From assembly GCA_003702465.1 (NCBI GenBank), contig REGF01000026.1, positions 1 through 14,994 of the forward strand: 14,994 nucleotides of DNA, in the 5' to 3' direction. Under the pieces are notes generated by a model. The model searched no databases. It worked only from the letters and a program-made list of their open reading frames with translations, and was not told where the DNA came from. The translations under genes and the position numbers were made by a program. Positions 1 through 6,524 of this stretch are shown piece after piece; positions within the stretch are counted from its first letter, which is position 1; the number at the start of each line of letters is the position of its first letter. Origin of the DNA: Candidatus Nitrosomarinus sp. Its GTDB lineage: Archaea; Thermoproteota; Nitrososphaeria; Nitrososphaerales; Nitrosopumilaceae.

Positions 1-450
1 AAATTATTGAAAAATGCTATAGATGAATTTGAAATTGAAGGATTAGTTCATGGTGGAATAAAAAGTAAATTTCAAAAAGAAAAATTCGAAAATTTATGTA
101 CGAAATTAAATTTGAAAATTGTTTCTCCTTTATGGGATAGTGAACCAAAACAATACATGAATGATTTACTTGAATCCAATTTCTGCTTTATTATGACCAC
201 TGTTTCTTCTGATGGTCTAGACGATCAATGGTTAGGAAAATTAATTTCAAAATCTGATGTAAAAAAGTTAGATAATTTATCTGATAAATTTGGATTTAAT
301 TTGAATTTTGAGGGCGGAGAGGCTGAAACTTTTGTTATTGATTGTCCTTTATTTTCAAATTCGATTAAAATTAATAAATCTACAAAAAATTGGGATGGTT
401 ATAGAGGAAGGTTTGAAATAGTGGATGCGGAGTTAAATTACAATGCTTGA
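1..450 (+). CDS. Diphthine--ammonia ligase, C-terminal part (5' end outside window)
   Basis: This is the C-terminal 149 residues of an adenine-nucleotide alpha-hydrolase (ATP pyrophosphatase) of the Dph6/MJ0570 family, which amidates diphthine on translation elongation factor 2 in the last step of diphthamide synthesis. The sequence shows the family hallmark EGGEAETFVIDCPLF, followed by the usual short beta-rich C-terminus ending with a W-D-G-Y-R-G-R-F-E-I stretch. The reading frame is open to base 1, and the only start-like codon near the edge (TTG at 7) is internal to the fold, so the N-terminal P-loop-like SGGKDS region lies upstream of the window. Full family members are about 220 residues, so roughly a third is missing. 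Its last 8 bases overlap the srp54 start, suggesting translational coupling and co-transcription. Function is by family resemblance; I am fairly sure of the family. Confidence 0.85.
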   Translation, partial: KLLKNAIDEFEIEGLVHGGIKSKFQKEKFENLCTKLNLKIVSPLWDSEPKQYMNDLLESNFCFIMTTVSSDGLDDQWLGKLISKSDVKKLDNLSDKFGFNLNFEGGEAETFVIDCPLFSNSIKINKSTKNWDGYRGRFEIVDAELNYNA

Positions 451-1768
451 TGGACTGAAAAGTAGCCTTGGTGACGCAATTAAAAAAATTGTTAAATCTT
501 CAGGCATAGATGAGGAGTTAATTAAAGATCTCTGTAAGGATGTTCAACGAGCTTTGTTAACCTCTGATGTTAATGTTCGATTAGTACTTGAAATTACTAA
601 AAGATTAGAAGAACGTTCATTAAATGAAACTCCTCCTCCTGGACTTTCTCGCAAAGATCATATTGTAAAAATTCTATATGATGAGCTATCAAAATTATTG
701 GGTAATGAGTCAGATTTTGACTTTAAACCTGGTAAACAAAATAAAATTATCTTATTAGGAATTCAAGGAAGCGGTAAAACTACTGTTGCCTCAAAACTTG
801 CAAAATTTTTGACTGGACAAGGTCATAAAGTTGGTGTTGTTGGTGCTGATACTTACCGACCTGGTGCATTAGTTCAATTAAAAATGATGTGTGAAAAATC
901 AAATGTAGAAGTTTATGGTGAAGAAAATAATAAAGACTCTCCAAATATTGTTCAAAATGGATTAAAACATTTTGCAGGTCAACCCCTTGACGTAATTATT
1001 ATTGATACTGCTGGTCGTCACAAAGAAGAACAAGATTTACTTGAAGAGATGAGTAGAATCAACAAAGTAGCAGATCCTGATTTAGCTTTACTTGTAATTG
1101 ATGGAACAATCGGACAACAATGTTTCAATCAAGCAGAAGCTTTTCATAAAACCATTCCTGTTGGTGGTGTCATAATTTCAAAATTAGACAGTTCTGCAAA
1201 AGGTGGAGGTGCATTAGCAGCATCTGCTGCAACTGGTGCACAAATCATGTACATTGGTACTGGTGAAAGAATAGATGATTTAGAAAAATTTTCTCCAACT
1301 AGATTTGTTGGTAGATTACTTGGAATGGGTGATATTCAGGCTGTATTAGATTTAGCAAAAAGATTAGAAAATGAGGGTGATGATGTCCGAATGAAACGTA
1401 TTTCTAGCGGAAAAATGAATATGGATGATTTCTTTTATCAATTAGAAGAAGTAACAAAGGTCGGTTCTCTCAAAGGACTTCTTGATAGTATGCCTGGAAT
1501 GTCTGGAATGGTTAAAGAAGATCAAGTTGATCAAATGGAAGATAGAGTATCTAAATGGAGATACATTATTCAAAGTATGAATCAAGCTGAAAAAGCAGAC
1601 CCTGATTTGTTGAATTCATCAAGAATCAAAAGAATTGCTAGAGGTTCTGGATGGCCTGAAAGTGAAGTCAAAGAACTAATGAAGAATTATAAAAATTCAA
1701 AGAATTTGATGAAAGCTTCTAAAGGTCGTCAAATGCAAGGCACTCTTAGAAAAATGGGTTTGGGATAA
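443..1768 (+). CDS. srp54: Signal recognition particle GTPase SRP54
   Basis: SRP54 is the GTPase subunit of the signal recognition particle. It binds 7S RNA and hydrophobic signal sequences and docks ribosome-nascent chains to FtsY at the membrane. At 441 residues it has normal length. Residues 1-90 form the N domain, with the conserved ALLTSDVN motif at 37-44. The G domain carries the P-loop GIQGSGKTT at 106-114, DTAGRH at 188-193, and SKLDSSAKGGGAL at 246-258 as the G4/closing loop (family consensus TKLDG-AKGGGA). The Met-rich M domain follows from about 300, with MPGMSGM in the finger loop and the RNA-binding SSRIKRIARGSG helix near 392. The ATG at 443 overlaps the preceding gene, and pus10 follows after 22 bp, so all three are probably one transcript. 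Identification is essentially certain. Confidence 0.98.
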   Translation: MLDGLKSSLGDAIKKIVKSSGIDEELIKDLCKDVQRALLTSDVNVRLVLEITKRLEERSLNETPPPGLSRKDHIVKILYDELSKLLGNESDFDFKPGKQNKIILLGIQGSGKTTVASKLAKFLTGQGHKVGVVGADTYRPGALVQLKMMCEKSNVEVYGEENNKDSPNIVQNGLKHFAGQPLDVIIIDTAGRHKEEQDLLEEMSRINKVADPDLALLVIDGTIGQQCFNQAEAFHKTIPVGGVIISKLDSSAKGGGALAASAATGAQIMYIGTGERIDDLEKFSPTRFVGRLLGMGDIQAVLDLAKRLENEGDDVRMKRISSGKMNMDDFFYQLEEVTKVGSLKGLLDSMPGMSGMVKEDQVDQMEDRVSKWRYIIQSMNQAEKADPDLLNSSRIKRIARGSGWPESEVKELMKNYKNSKNLMKASKGRQMQGTLRKMGLG

Positions 1769-1790
1769 CTTCTTTCATCTCAAATCAAAC

Positions 1791-2945
1791 ATGTCTAAAT
1801 ATTCTAATGTCCTTACTTCTTCATCAGAAATAATCAAAAAATATGATTTATGTGATTTTTGTTTAGGTAGATTATTTTCAAAACAACTTCGTTTATCTTC
1901 AAACAAACTTCTTGGTAAAAAACTAAAAAATGGTTATAATTCAAAACATCCATGTTATATTTGTAAAAATCTTTTTGATAATTTGGATTATTTTTTAAAA
2001 TTAATGCTTGATTCATCTTCTGATTATGGATTTAACACTTTCAGTATTGGCACTACAGTCAAACCTTCTATTGTTGATAGAGATGATATTTTAAAATCTG
2101 AATTTAAGTTACGTGGAATTGATGGTATCAAATCTGAACTTGCAAAGGAATTGGGACGGCTTTTTTCAAAAAGGACAAAAAAAATTATTAATTATATTGA
2201 TCCTGACGTAATTTTTACTATTAATTTCAAGGAGCAATCTTGCAATCTATATTCAAAACCTATTGTAATTTCTGGAAGATATACTAAATCAATGCGAGGA
2301 TATTCTCAAAAACAAAAATCTTGTGATAATTGTAATGGAAAGGGATGTAGAACTTGTAATTTTCATGGAATTACAGAATTTAATAGTGTTGAAGGCATTA
2401 TCTCAAAATTAATTTTTAAAAAATTTGGTGGTAGTACTGCAAAATTTACTTGGATAGGTGGTGAGGATAAATCTAGTTTGGTGTTAGGTTCTGGTAGACC
2501 TTTTGTTGTTAAATTACAAAATCCTGTAAAAAGGAAAAAAAGACTCAGTGATTTTACTTCTGAACCTGTATCTATACACAATTTAAAAATAATTGATGAT
2601 TATCCAAAATCTCCTTTGAAATTTTCTTCTCTAATTTCAATAAAAATCTCTACTGATTCAAAATTTGAGTCTAAATATCTAAAAAAACTAAAAACTCTTA
2701 CAAATATTCCTATTTTTATTTCTGAAAAATCTGGAAAATCTTATGAAAAAAAAATTTTTGATTTAACATATAGAAAAATCTCTGATCAAATTATTTTATT
2801 GAAAATTAGAGCTGAAGGTGGATTACCAATTAAACGATTTGTAACTGGAAATAATGTCGAACCTAATATCTCTGGAATAATTGGTATGGATTGTTTATCT
2901 GAAAATTTTGATTTTCTTGAAATTTTTGTCAATGATAACAATTAA
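1791..2945 (+). CDS. pus10: Archaeal tRNA pseudouridine synthase Pus10
   Basis: Pus10 makes pseudouridine at tRNA position 55 (and 54) in archaea, which generally lack a TruB acting on elongator tRNA. The 384-residue protein has an N-terminal Cys4 zinc module (CDFC 21-24, CYIC 55-58), a central THUMP-like part, a second cysteine cluster (C178, C181, C186, C189) in a CDNCNGKGCRTC loop, and the catalytic segment GGEDKSSLVLGSGRPF at 223-238. By alignment with the GRED-type motif of characterised Pus10 and TruA (GRTD), D226 is the catalytic aspartate; the usual Arg two residues before it is Gly here. The C-terminus retains the K-R-F-V-T-G-N-N-V-E-P-N stretch that closes the catalytic domain. It sits 22 bp behind srp54 and is likely co-transcribed. 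The family is clear; exact target uridines are not visible from sequence. Confidence 0.92.
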   Translation: MSKYSNVLTSSSEIIKKYDLCDFCLGRLFSKQLRLSSNKLLGKKLKNGYNSKHPCYICKNLFDNLDYFLKLMLDSSSDYGFNTFSIGTTVKPSIVDRDDILKSEFKLRGIDGIKSELAKELGRLFSKRTKKIINYIDPDVIFTINFKEQSCNLYSKPIVISGRYTKSMRGYSQKQKSCDNCNGKGCRTCNFHGITEFNSVEGIISKLIFKKFGGSTAKFTWIGGEDKSSLVLGSGRPFVVKLQNPVKRKKRLSDFTSEPVSIHNLKIIDDYPKSPLKFSSLISIKISTDSKFESKYLKKLKTLTNIPIFISEKSGKSYEKKIFDLTYRKISDQIILLKIRAEGGLPIKRFVTGNNVEPNISGIIGMDCLSENFDFLEIFVNDNN

Positions 2946-2970
2946 CTAGCGCTAAATAATGCAATTTATC

Positions 2971-3069
2971 ATGCCAATGAGAAAAAAAGGTAAACACCAA
3001 AGACATGCTGATCAAAGAGCAAATACTCGTAGAGTAAAAAAAGCAAAATGTGGAAAGCCTAGATCATAA
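2971..3069 (+). CDS. Tiny basic protein of unknown function (32 aa)
   Basis: A short ORF lies 25 bp after pus10 and in the same direction. It encodes 32 residues starting MPMRKKGKHQRHADQR and ending with a KKAKCGKPRS tail: about 12 Lys/Arg, three His/Cys and no hydrophobic core, the composition of a nucleic-acid or ribosome-associated peptide. Alternative in-frame starts are ATG 2959 (36 residues) and ATG 2977 (30 residues); the stop is TAA at 3067-3069. It does not match ribosomal proteins L21e, L39e, L40e or L41e as I know them, although L21e can occur next to pus10 in other archaea. It fills an otherwise empty 160-bp gap in a tightly packed block, which favours it being real. I do not recognise the family, and a chance ORF cannot be excluded. 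Confidence 0.6.
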   Translation: MPMRKKGKHQRHADQRANTRRVKKAKCGKPRS

Positions 3070-3107
3070 GAAAATCAACATTTTTACATTAAAATTTTTA
3101 ATAATTA

Positions 3108-3818
3108 ATGTTGGATCCTTTAGTACGTTTTAGAGATGCATATTCTAAGGGTCTTATTCCTAAGGACGTTTATGATCTTACTCTGAAGCGTTTTCCAATA
3201 ACTGTTGCTGGAATTAATCGAATTGAAAAAGCATCTGGTATTCAATATCCCGTGGCTTATGTTGAACCTTCACTAGTACTATCTGCCTCAGAATCAAATT
3301 CATATGAATATGGAATTTTATTTGCTAGGACGATTCCTGTCATGTTTGAGGAAAAATTTCAAGTGGTTATTCAAATTTCTGCACCTTTGATTGCATATGG
3401 GTTGAAAGGTACTATTCATGCAATTTTAGCACATGAATTTTTGCATTTTTTAGAATTAATTAGAAAAATCTCAAAAATGGAATTACTTTCTGATGAATTA
3501 TCTGGGAATTTATTTGAAAATGTGTATAGTGATGAAACTAGATTGTTTGAACCTCGTGCTGTCTTTAAGGATAGAACATTGTTAACTCACATCACTAAAA
3601 AATTCCCATCTGGCTTTCGTGATTATAAACTTGAAGATAAAGTGATAAAATTTTGGTCTGATAGAAATTTACCTAAATCTAATATTTCATTAGATGCTAA
3701 CAATGTAAAATTATCTGCTGAATCTTTATCAAACATTAAACTTGATCCAAAATTTATTGATAAAATTACCACACTAGAAGAAAAGAGCTCCAAAATACGT
3801 AAAAAAAGATTGTACTAA
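3108..3818 (+). CDS. HExxH-motif (zincin-like) protein of unknown function
   Basis: The protein has 236 residues and I cannot assign it to a named family. The clear feature is HAILAHEFLHFLE, giving an HExxH zinc-metalloprotease-like motif (H109, E110, H113) in a predicted helix, preceded by strand-like VVIQIS and a GTIHAILA approach typical of zincins. A third zinc ligand could come from E132 or E145 downstream but cannot be fixed by eye. There is no signal peptide or membrane segment, so it is predicted cytoplasmic. The C-terminus is basic (KIRKKRLY). The ATG at 3108 is the first start after a short AT-rich gap containing a weak TATA-like ATTTTTACAT at 3080-3089. It converges with the ribosomal pair, leaving 16 bp between stops. 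Proteolytic activity is inference from the motif only. Confidence 0.8.
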   Translation: MLDPLVRFRDAYSKGLIPKDVYDLTLKRFPITVAGINRIEKASGIQYPVAYVEPSLVLSASESNSYEYGILFARTIPVMFEEKFQVVIQISAPLIAYGLKGTIHAILAHEFLHFLELIRKISKMELLSDELSGNLFENVYSDETRLFEPRAVFKDRTLLTHITKKFPSGFRDYKLEDKVIKFWSDRNLPKSNISLDANNVKLSAESLSNIKLDPKFIDKITTLEEKSSKIRKKRLY

Positions 3819-3834
3819 ATAATTTATTTTATTG
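3819..3834. terminator. T-rich shared gap between convergent genes
   Basis: The 16 bp between the stops of the HExxH protein gene (+) and S27ae (-) are AT-only, with T runs continuing to about 3843 on the plus strand. Archaeal termination commonly uses T-rich tracts without a hairpin, so this short region probably serves the plus-strand gene. No stem-loop was seen. Confidence 0.3.
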
Positions 3835-4020
3835 TTATTGTTTGAATTCTGTTAAACCACACTTTCCACATGTGTTTCTATCTTTATGTTCAGACATGTA
3901 TACTCCTTTACCACATCTTGAACAGTTTTTCTTATTTCTTGTTGCTTTATCTCCATCAATTTTGAAATAACCATAAACTTTTGGACTAGAACCTTTGTTA
4001 CCTTTTTTTTCTACAGGCAT
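3835..4020 (-). CDS. rps27ae: Small-subunit ribosomal protein eS31 (S27ae)
   Basis: This is the archaeal homologue of the C-terminal part of eukaryotic ubiquitin-S27a, a structural zinc-binding protein of the 30S subunit. The 61-residue length fits the family. A Cys4 zinc ribbon is visible as CSRC (33-36) and CGKC (51-54), preceded by the usual basic, Tyr/Phe-rich segment YGYFKIDGD. The start ATG overlaps the last base of the eS24 stop codon (TAATG arrangement), so the two are co-transcribed and probably translationally coupled. It converges with the HExxH gene. Identification is firm. Confidence 0.95.
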   Translation of the reverse strand: MPVEKKGNKGSSPKVYGYFKIDGDKATRNKKNCSRCGKGVYMSEHKDRNTCGKCGLTEFKQ

Positions 4021-4424
4021 TATTCTGTTTTCTCCTCAGCTGGTGCTTCAGCTGCTGCCTCTTCAGCTGGTGCTTCAGCTGCTGCCTCTTCAGCTGGTGC
4101 TTCAGCTTCAGCTGCTGCTTTTTCAGCTTCAGCTATTTTTGCTTTAGCCTTATCTAATCTTGAAAAGATTGTTGGATTGATGTGTTTTTTTGCCAATCCT
4201 TCATCATCATAAACATAGAATGTTCCAGTAACTTTTGACATTCCTACATGAGTTTTTAATCTCATTGGAATCACTACTTTTCCATCTAGTTTGAATTCTT
4301 TTGTAATCATGTCTACTGCTTCCATACTCTTCAATTTTCCACTTGATCCTGGAAAATCACAAGTTAACTCTCTTCTTGATAAGAAGGTATTATTGACATC
4401 TGAAAGTGTCTCAATGGTTGACAT
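4020..4424 (-). CDS. rps24e: Small-subunit ribosomal protein eS24 with acidic Ala/Glu-rich tail
   Basis: Residues 1 to about 95 match archaeal ribosomal protein S24e (a 30S structural protein): a beta-sheet core with NTFLSRREL, then a VVIPMRLKTH segment and the GTFYVYDD strand. The final 42 residues (93-134) are a low-complexity extension rich in Ala and Glu with two full EAPAEEAAA units plus a partial third. This is longer than typical archaeal S24e (about 100 residues) and resembles in composition the acidic tails of P-stalk proteins. The ATG at 4424 has a TATA box about 29 bp upstream. It is the first gene of a two-gene ribosomal operon with S27ae. The core identification is firm; the role of the tail is unknown. 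Confidence 0.95.
   Translation of the reverse strand: MSTIETLSDVNNTFLSRRELTCDFPGSSGKLKSMEAVDMITKEFKLDGKVVIPMRLKTHVGMSKVTGTFYVYDDEGLAKKHINPTIFSRLDKAKAKIAEAEKAAAEAEAPAEEAAAEAPAEEAAAEAPAEEKTE
4032..4107. repeat. 27-bp tandem repeat within the eS24 gene tail
   Basis: Two identical 27-bp copies (4037-4063 and 4064-4090, each beginning cagctggtgcttcagct) are followed by a 17-bp partial third copy (4091-4107). In the eS24 frame each unit encodes nine residues (permutations of EAPAEEAAA). Perfect nucleotide identity, including synonymous sites, points to recent duplication or slippage. The block is visibly richer in G+C than its surroundings because of its GCT/GCA alanine codons. Confidence 0.9.
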
Positions 4425-4448
4425 GTATCAAAAATCCTTTGGATATTT

Positions 4449-4456
4449 CATATAAA
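4449..4456 (-). promoter_or_regulatory. TATA box for the eS24-S27ae operon
   Basis: On the minus strand the sequence reads TTTATATG, centred about 29 bp upstream of the eS24 ATG (4424). That spacing predicts a transcript starting at or within a few bases of the start codon. The complementary strand reads CATATAAA, so the same element could also be read toward the DUF309 gene. Confidence 0.6.
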
Positions 4457-4477
4457 CCTAGTTGAATCTACACAAGA

Positions 4478-4497
4478 AATTTAAGAATATGGGGTGA
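4478..4497 (+). promoter_or_regulatory. TATA-like box and Shine-Dalgarno-like site before the DUF309 gene
   Basis: AATTTAAGAAT at 4478-4488 is centred about 25 bp before the ATG at 4507, fitting leaderless transcription. GGGGTGA at 4491-4497 lies 9 bases before the ATG and could pair with the 16S 3' end if transcription instead starts further upstream, from the element at 4449-4456. The two readings are alternatives. Confidence 0.45.
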
Positions 4498-4506
4498 ATC
4501 GATGAT

Positions 4507-5067
4507 ATGGAGCGATATCTAATTCATTTAAAAAATGAAAAATTTATTCCTATAAATTCTCGTGAAATTCTTTATCGTGCAAGAGATCTAATTACTGATA
4601 CTGATGCTCATATTCGACTTTGTAGAGTTGCTACTAAGTTTATTGAATTTGATGTAGCTATTGAAACAAAAGATGTAGATGAATTGGTTGACAAATTATC
4701 TCCAATTGGAGAACTAGATAATATTCGACATGTTGCAGAAGAAGAAATTGAAATAGATCAAGGAATTAAAGATGGGATATTTTATTTTAATAGTGAAAGA
4801 TTTTGGGAATGTCATGAGGCATTTGAAGGCGTCTGGAAACAATGTTTTGGACGTGAAAAAGAATTAGTTCAAGGAATAATTCTTGTGGCAGTTGCATATG
4901 CTCATGCTCAAGAAAATGAATTAAGTATTGGAGTTGCTATGCTAACAAGAGCATTAGAAAAATTAGGAACTTCTCCTTCAATGTATCATTCAATTGATGT
5001 TGAAAGAATCAGGAAAAAATCTATCGAAATGCAAAAAATTAATGATTTGGTTTTATTTGAGATCTAA
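4507..5067 (+). CDS. DUF309-like helical protein
   Basis: The 186-residue protein has two parts. Residues 1-80 are a mixed alpha/beta N-terminus not recognised. Residues 88-180 carry the pattern of the DUF309 family: FWECHEAFEGVWK (99-111), where the H-E pair is the family signature, then ELVQGIILVAVAYAHA (119-134) and a further amphipathic helix. DUF309 proteins are small all-helical proteins without an established activity. The ATG at 4507 is chosen because the ATG at 4502 is in another frame and a TATA box lies 25 bp upstream. The gene is divergent from eS24. Its last 29 bp overlap, antisense, the 3' end of the phosphoglycerate mutase gene. Family assignment is from motif memory; function is unknown. 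Confidence 0.82.
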   Translation: MERYLIHLKNEKFIPINSREILYRARDLITDTDAHIRLCRVATKFIEFDVAIETKDVDELVDKLSPIGELDNIRHVAEEEIEIDQGIKDGIFYFNSERFWECHEAFEGVWKQCFGREKELVQGIILVAVAYAHAQENELSIGVAMLTRALEKLGTSPSMYHSIDVERIRKKSIEMQKINDLVLFEI

Positions 5068-6316
5068 TTAGCTCTAATGATTTTGTAACAACTTCTGCAC
5101 CTTGTAGTAATCCTATACTTCCTTTTTTTGCTTGGTCTTCAGTCATTCTTGTAGTTCCATCATTTTTGATAAAATCTGCTGACACAACAACTGGTACTGG
5201 ATCATCACTATGTCCTTTGTTAATACATGGAGTTGAGTGGTCTGCAGAAATAATTATGGCCACATTGTTTGAATCTATGTTTTCTACCAGTGTTTTGAAA
5301 AATCTTTGATCAATTTCTTCAATGTTCTTCATTTTACCAATTGCATCTCCATCATGACCAAATTCATCGGGTCCTTTAAGATGAACATAGATTGCATTAT
5401 GTGTTTCCATTGCTTTTGCTGCAACTCTTGCTTTTTCTTCATAATCTGTCAAGCCTCCTGCTTCAAATGCTTTCATTTTCAAAACTTCAGAAATTCCTAA
5501 TTCTACCGGCATATCTACAATACATGAAAACTTCATTTCATGTTTTTCATTAATTGGAGGTACATCTGGATATTTGTTACCTGCATCTCGAAGTAGAATA
5601 CAACTTAGTTGTTTTTTATTTTGTTCATTTCTCTTTTTATTAATATCACTCTTTTTCATAATTTGGATAGATTGCTCTGAAAATTCATTTACTAAGTTTG
5701 ATGTAATTTTTGCATCTTCGATATCTTCTAATGGTAAACATTTTTCAACTTTCAAATTGTCTCCTACTTCTTTAGCTACTCCCATTCCACCAATGTTGCT
5801 ATATGCAGGATCTGTGTTTGTAATTCTTGATGATAATTTTTTAGATGGTGCTCTAATTCTAACTGTTACTCTGTGACCTATTGTTGGTGCAACAACAACT
5901 TGAGTATCTGGAATCGAAAATTGAATTTTCTCTTCTAATTCTTTTGCAATTCCCTCTGCATCTTCTTTTTCAATATGTCGCCCTGCTCTTCTGTCTGTAA
6001 TTACTTCATTTTCATTTAATGTTGAATAGTTTCCTCTTAATGCTAAATCTCCATCTTTAAAATCAATTCCAACTCCTATTGCTTCAATGACTCCTCTTCC
6101 CGCATAATCTGCATGTTCAAATTTGTACCCTAACATGTTGAATACTGCGATATCTGATTCTGGGGCAATCCCTTTTCCCACTGAAATTACTTCCCCAATT
6201 ACTCCATTACTGGCAATTTTGTCCAATGTAGGTGTATTTGCTGCTTCTAAAGGTGTTTTTCCGTCTAAATCTGGATGTGGTAGATCCCCCACTCCGTCTA
6301 AAAGAACATAGATCAT
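5039..6316 (-). CDS. apgM: 2,3-bisphosphoglycerate-independent phosphoglycerate mutase, archaeal type
   Basis: The enzyme interconverts 3- and 2-phosphoglycerate in glycolysis/gluconeogenesis using two metal ions and a phosphoserine intermediate (alkaline phosphatase superfamily). Visible landmarks, counted from the chosen start: metal-binding LLDGVGD (5-11); KTPLEAANTPTLDKIA; PESDIAVFNMLGY with candidate nucleophile S54; GRGVIEAIGVG; DRRAGRHIE; and near the C-terminus the metal ligands in KGPDEFGHDGD and ISADHSTPCINKGHSDDPVP. I chose the ATG at 6316 (425 residues) because archaeal ApgM proteins begin two to five residues before the DG-GD motif; the frame is open to a TTG at 6400, with other possible ATGs at 6391 and 6337. 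The 3' end overlaps the convergent DUF309 gene by 29 bp. Identification is firm; only the start is uncertain. Confidence 0.93.
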   Translation of the reverse strand: MIYVLLDGVGDLPHPDLDGKTPLEAANTPTLDKIASNGVIGEVISVGKGIAPESDIAVFNMLGYKFEHADYAGRGVIEAIGVGIDFKDGDLALRGNYSTLNENEVITDRRAGRHIEKEDAEGIAKELEEKIQFSIPDTQVVVAPTIGHRVTVRIRAPSKKLSSRITNTDPAYSNIGGMGVAKEVGDNLKVEKCLPLEDIEDAKITSNLVNEFSEQSIQIMKKSDINKKRNEQNKKQLSCILLRDAGNKYPDVPPINEKHEMKFSCIVDMPVELGISEVLKMKAFEAGGLTDYEEKARVAAKAMETHNAIYVHLKGPDEFGHDGDAIGKMKNIEEIDQRFFKTLVENIDSNNVAIIISADHSTPCINKGHSDDPVPVVVSADFIKNDGTTRMTEDQAKKGSIGLLQGAEVVTKSLELIRSQIKPNH

Positions 6317-6524
6317 GTGTACATTGGAATTGTCCATCTGAACTCTGTTTATCCGAACCTTTGATCTCTGTTTTAAATCTTGCAATGTCATTGCGATCAA
6401 TAATTAATTCTAGTGTTTTGATCAATCATAATTTGTGAAATGAAAAATTATTTTTTTATTTTTGAATTTATTTGATTTTATTTTTAGTAAACATTTTAAC
6501 ATACAATTACTTTCAATAACAATT
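6317..6524. other. Divergent AT-rich intergenic region
   Basis: This 208-bp region separates the divergent apgM and GalT-like genes. It holds TATA-like AT-rich stretches on both strands (for example TTTAAA at 6372-6377 on either strand, and a weak TTTTAACA around 6494-6501 before the GalT-like start). No RNA gene, hairpin or credible small ORF was seen. Part of it (6317-6400) would be coding if apgM starts upstream of 6316. Confidence 0.5.

Noticed and set aside
4032..4107. CRISPR-like or mobile repeat
   Set aside because: The 27-bp copies are directly adjacent without spacers and keep the eS24 reading frame, so this is a coding tandem repeat.
5306..5876. Open plus-strand frames (5306-5500 and 5574-5876) opposite apgM
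   Set aside because: They are antisense to a strongly conserved enzyme; their Cys/Phe/Ser-rich translations match no family and have no promoter.
6462..6524. N-terminal extension of the GalT-like protein as a membrane anchor
   Set aside because: The 21 extra residues derive from AT-rich promoter sequence, and the family N-terminus (R-K-D-x-V) starts just after ATG 6525.
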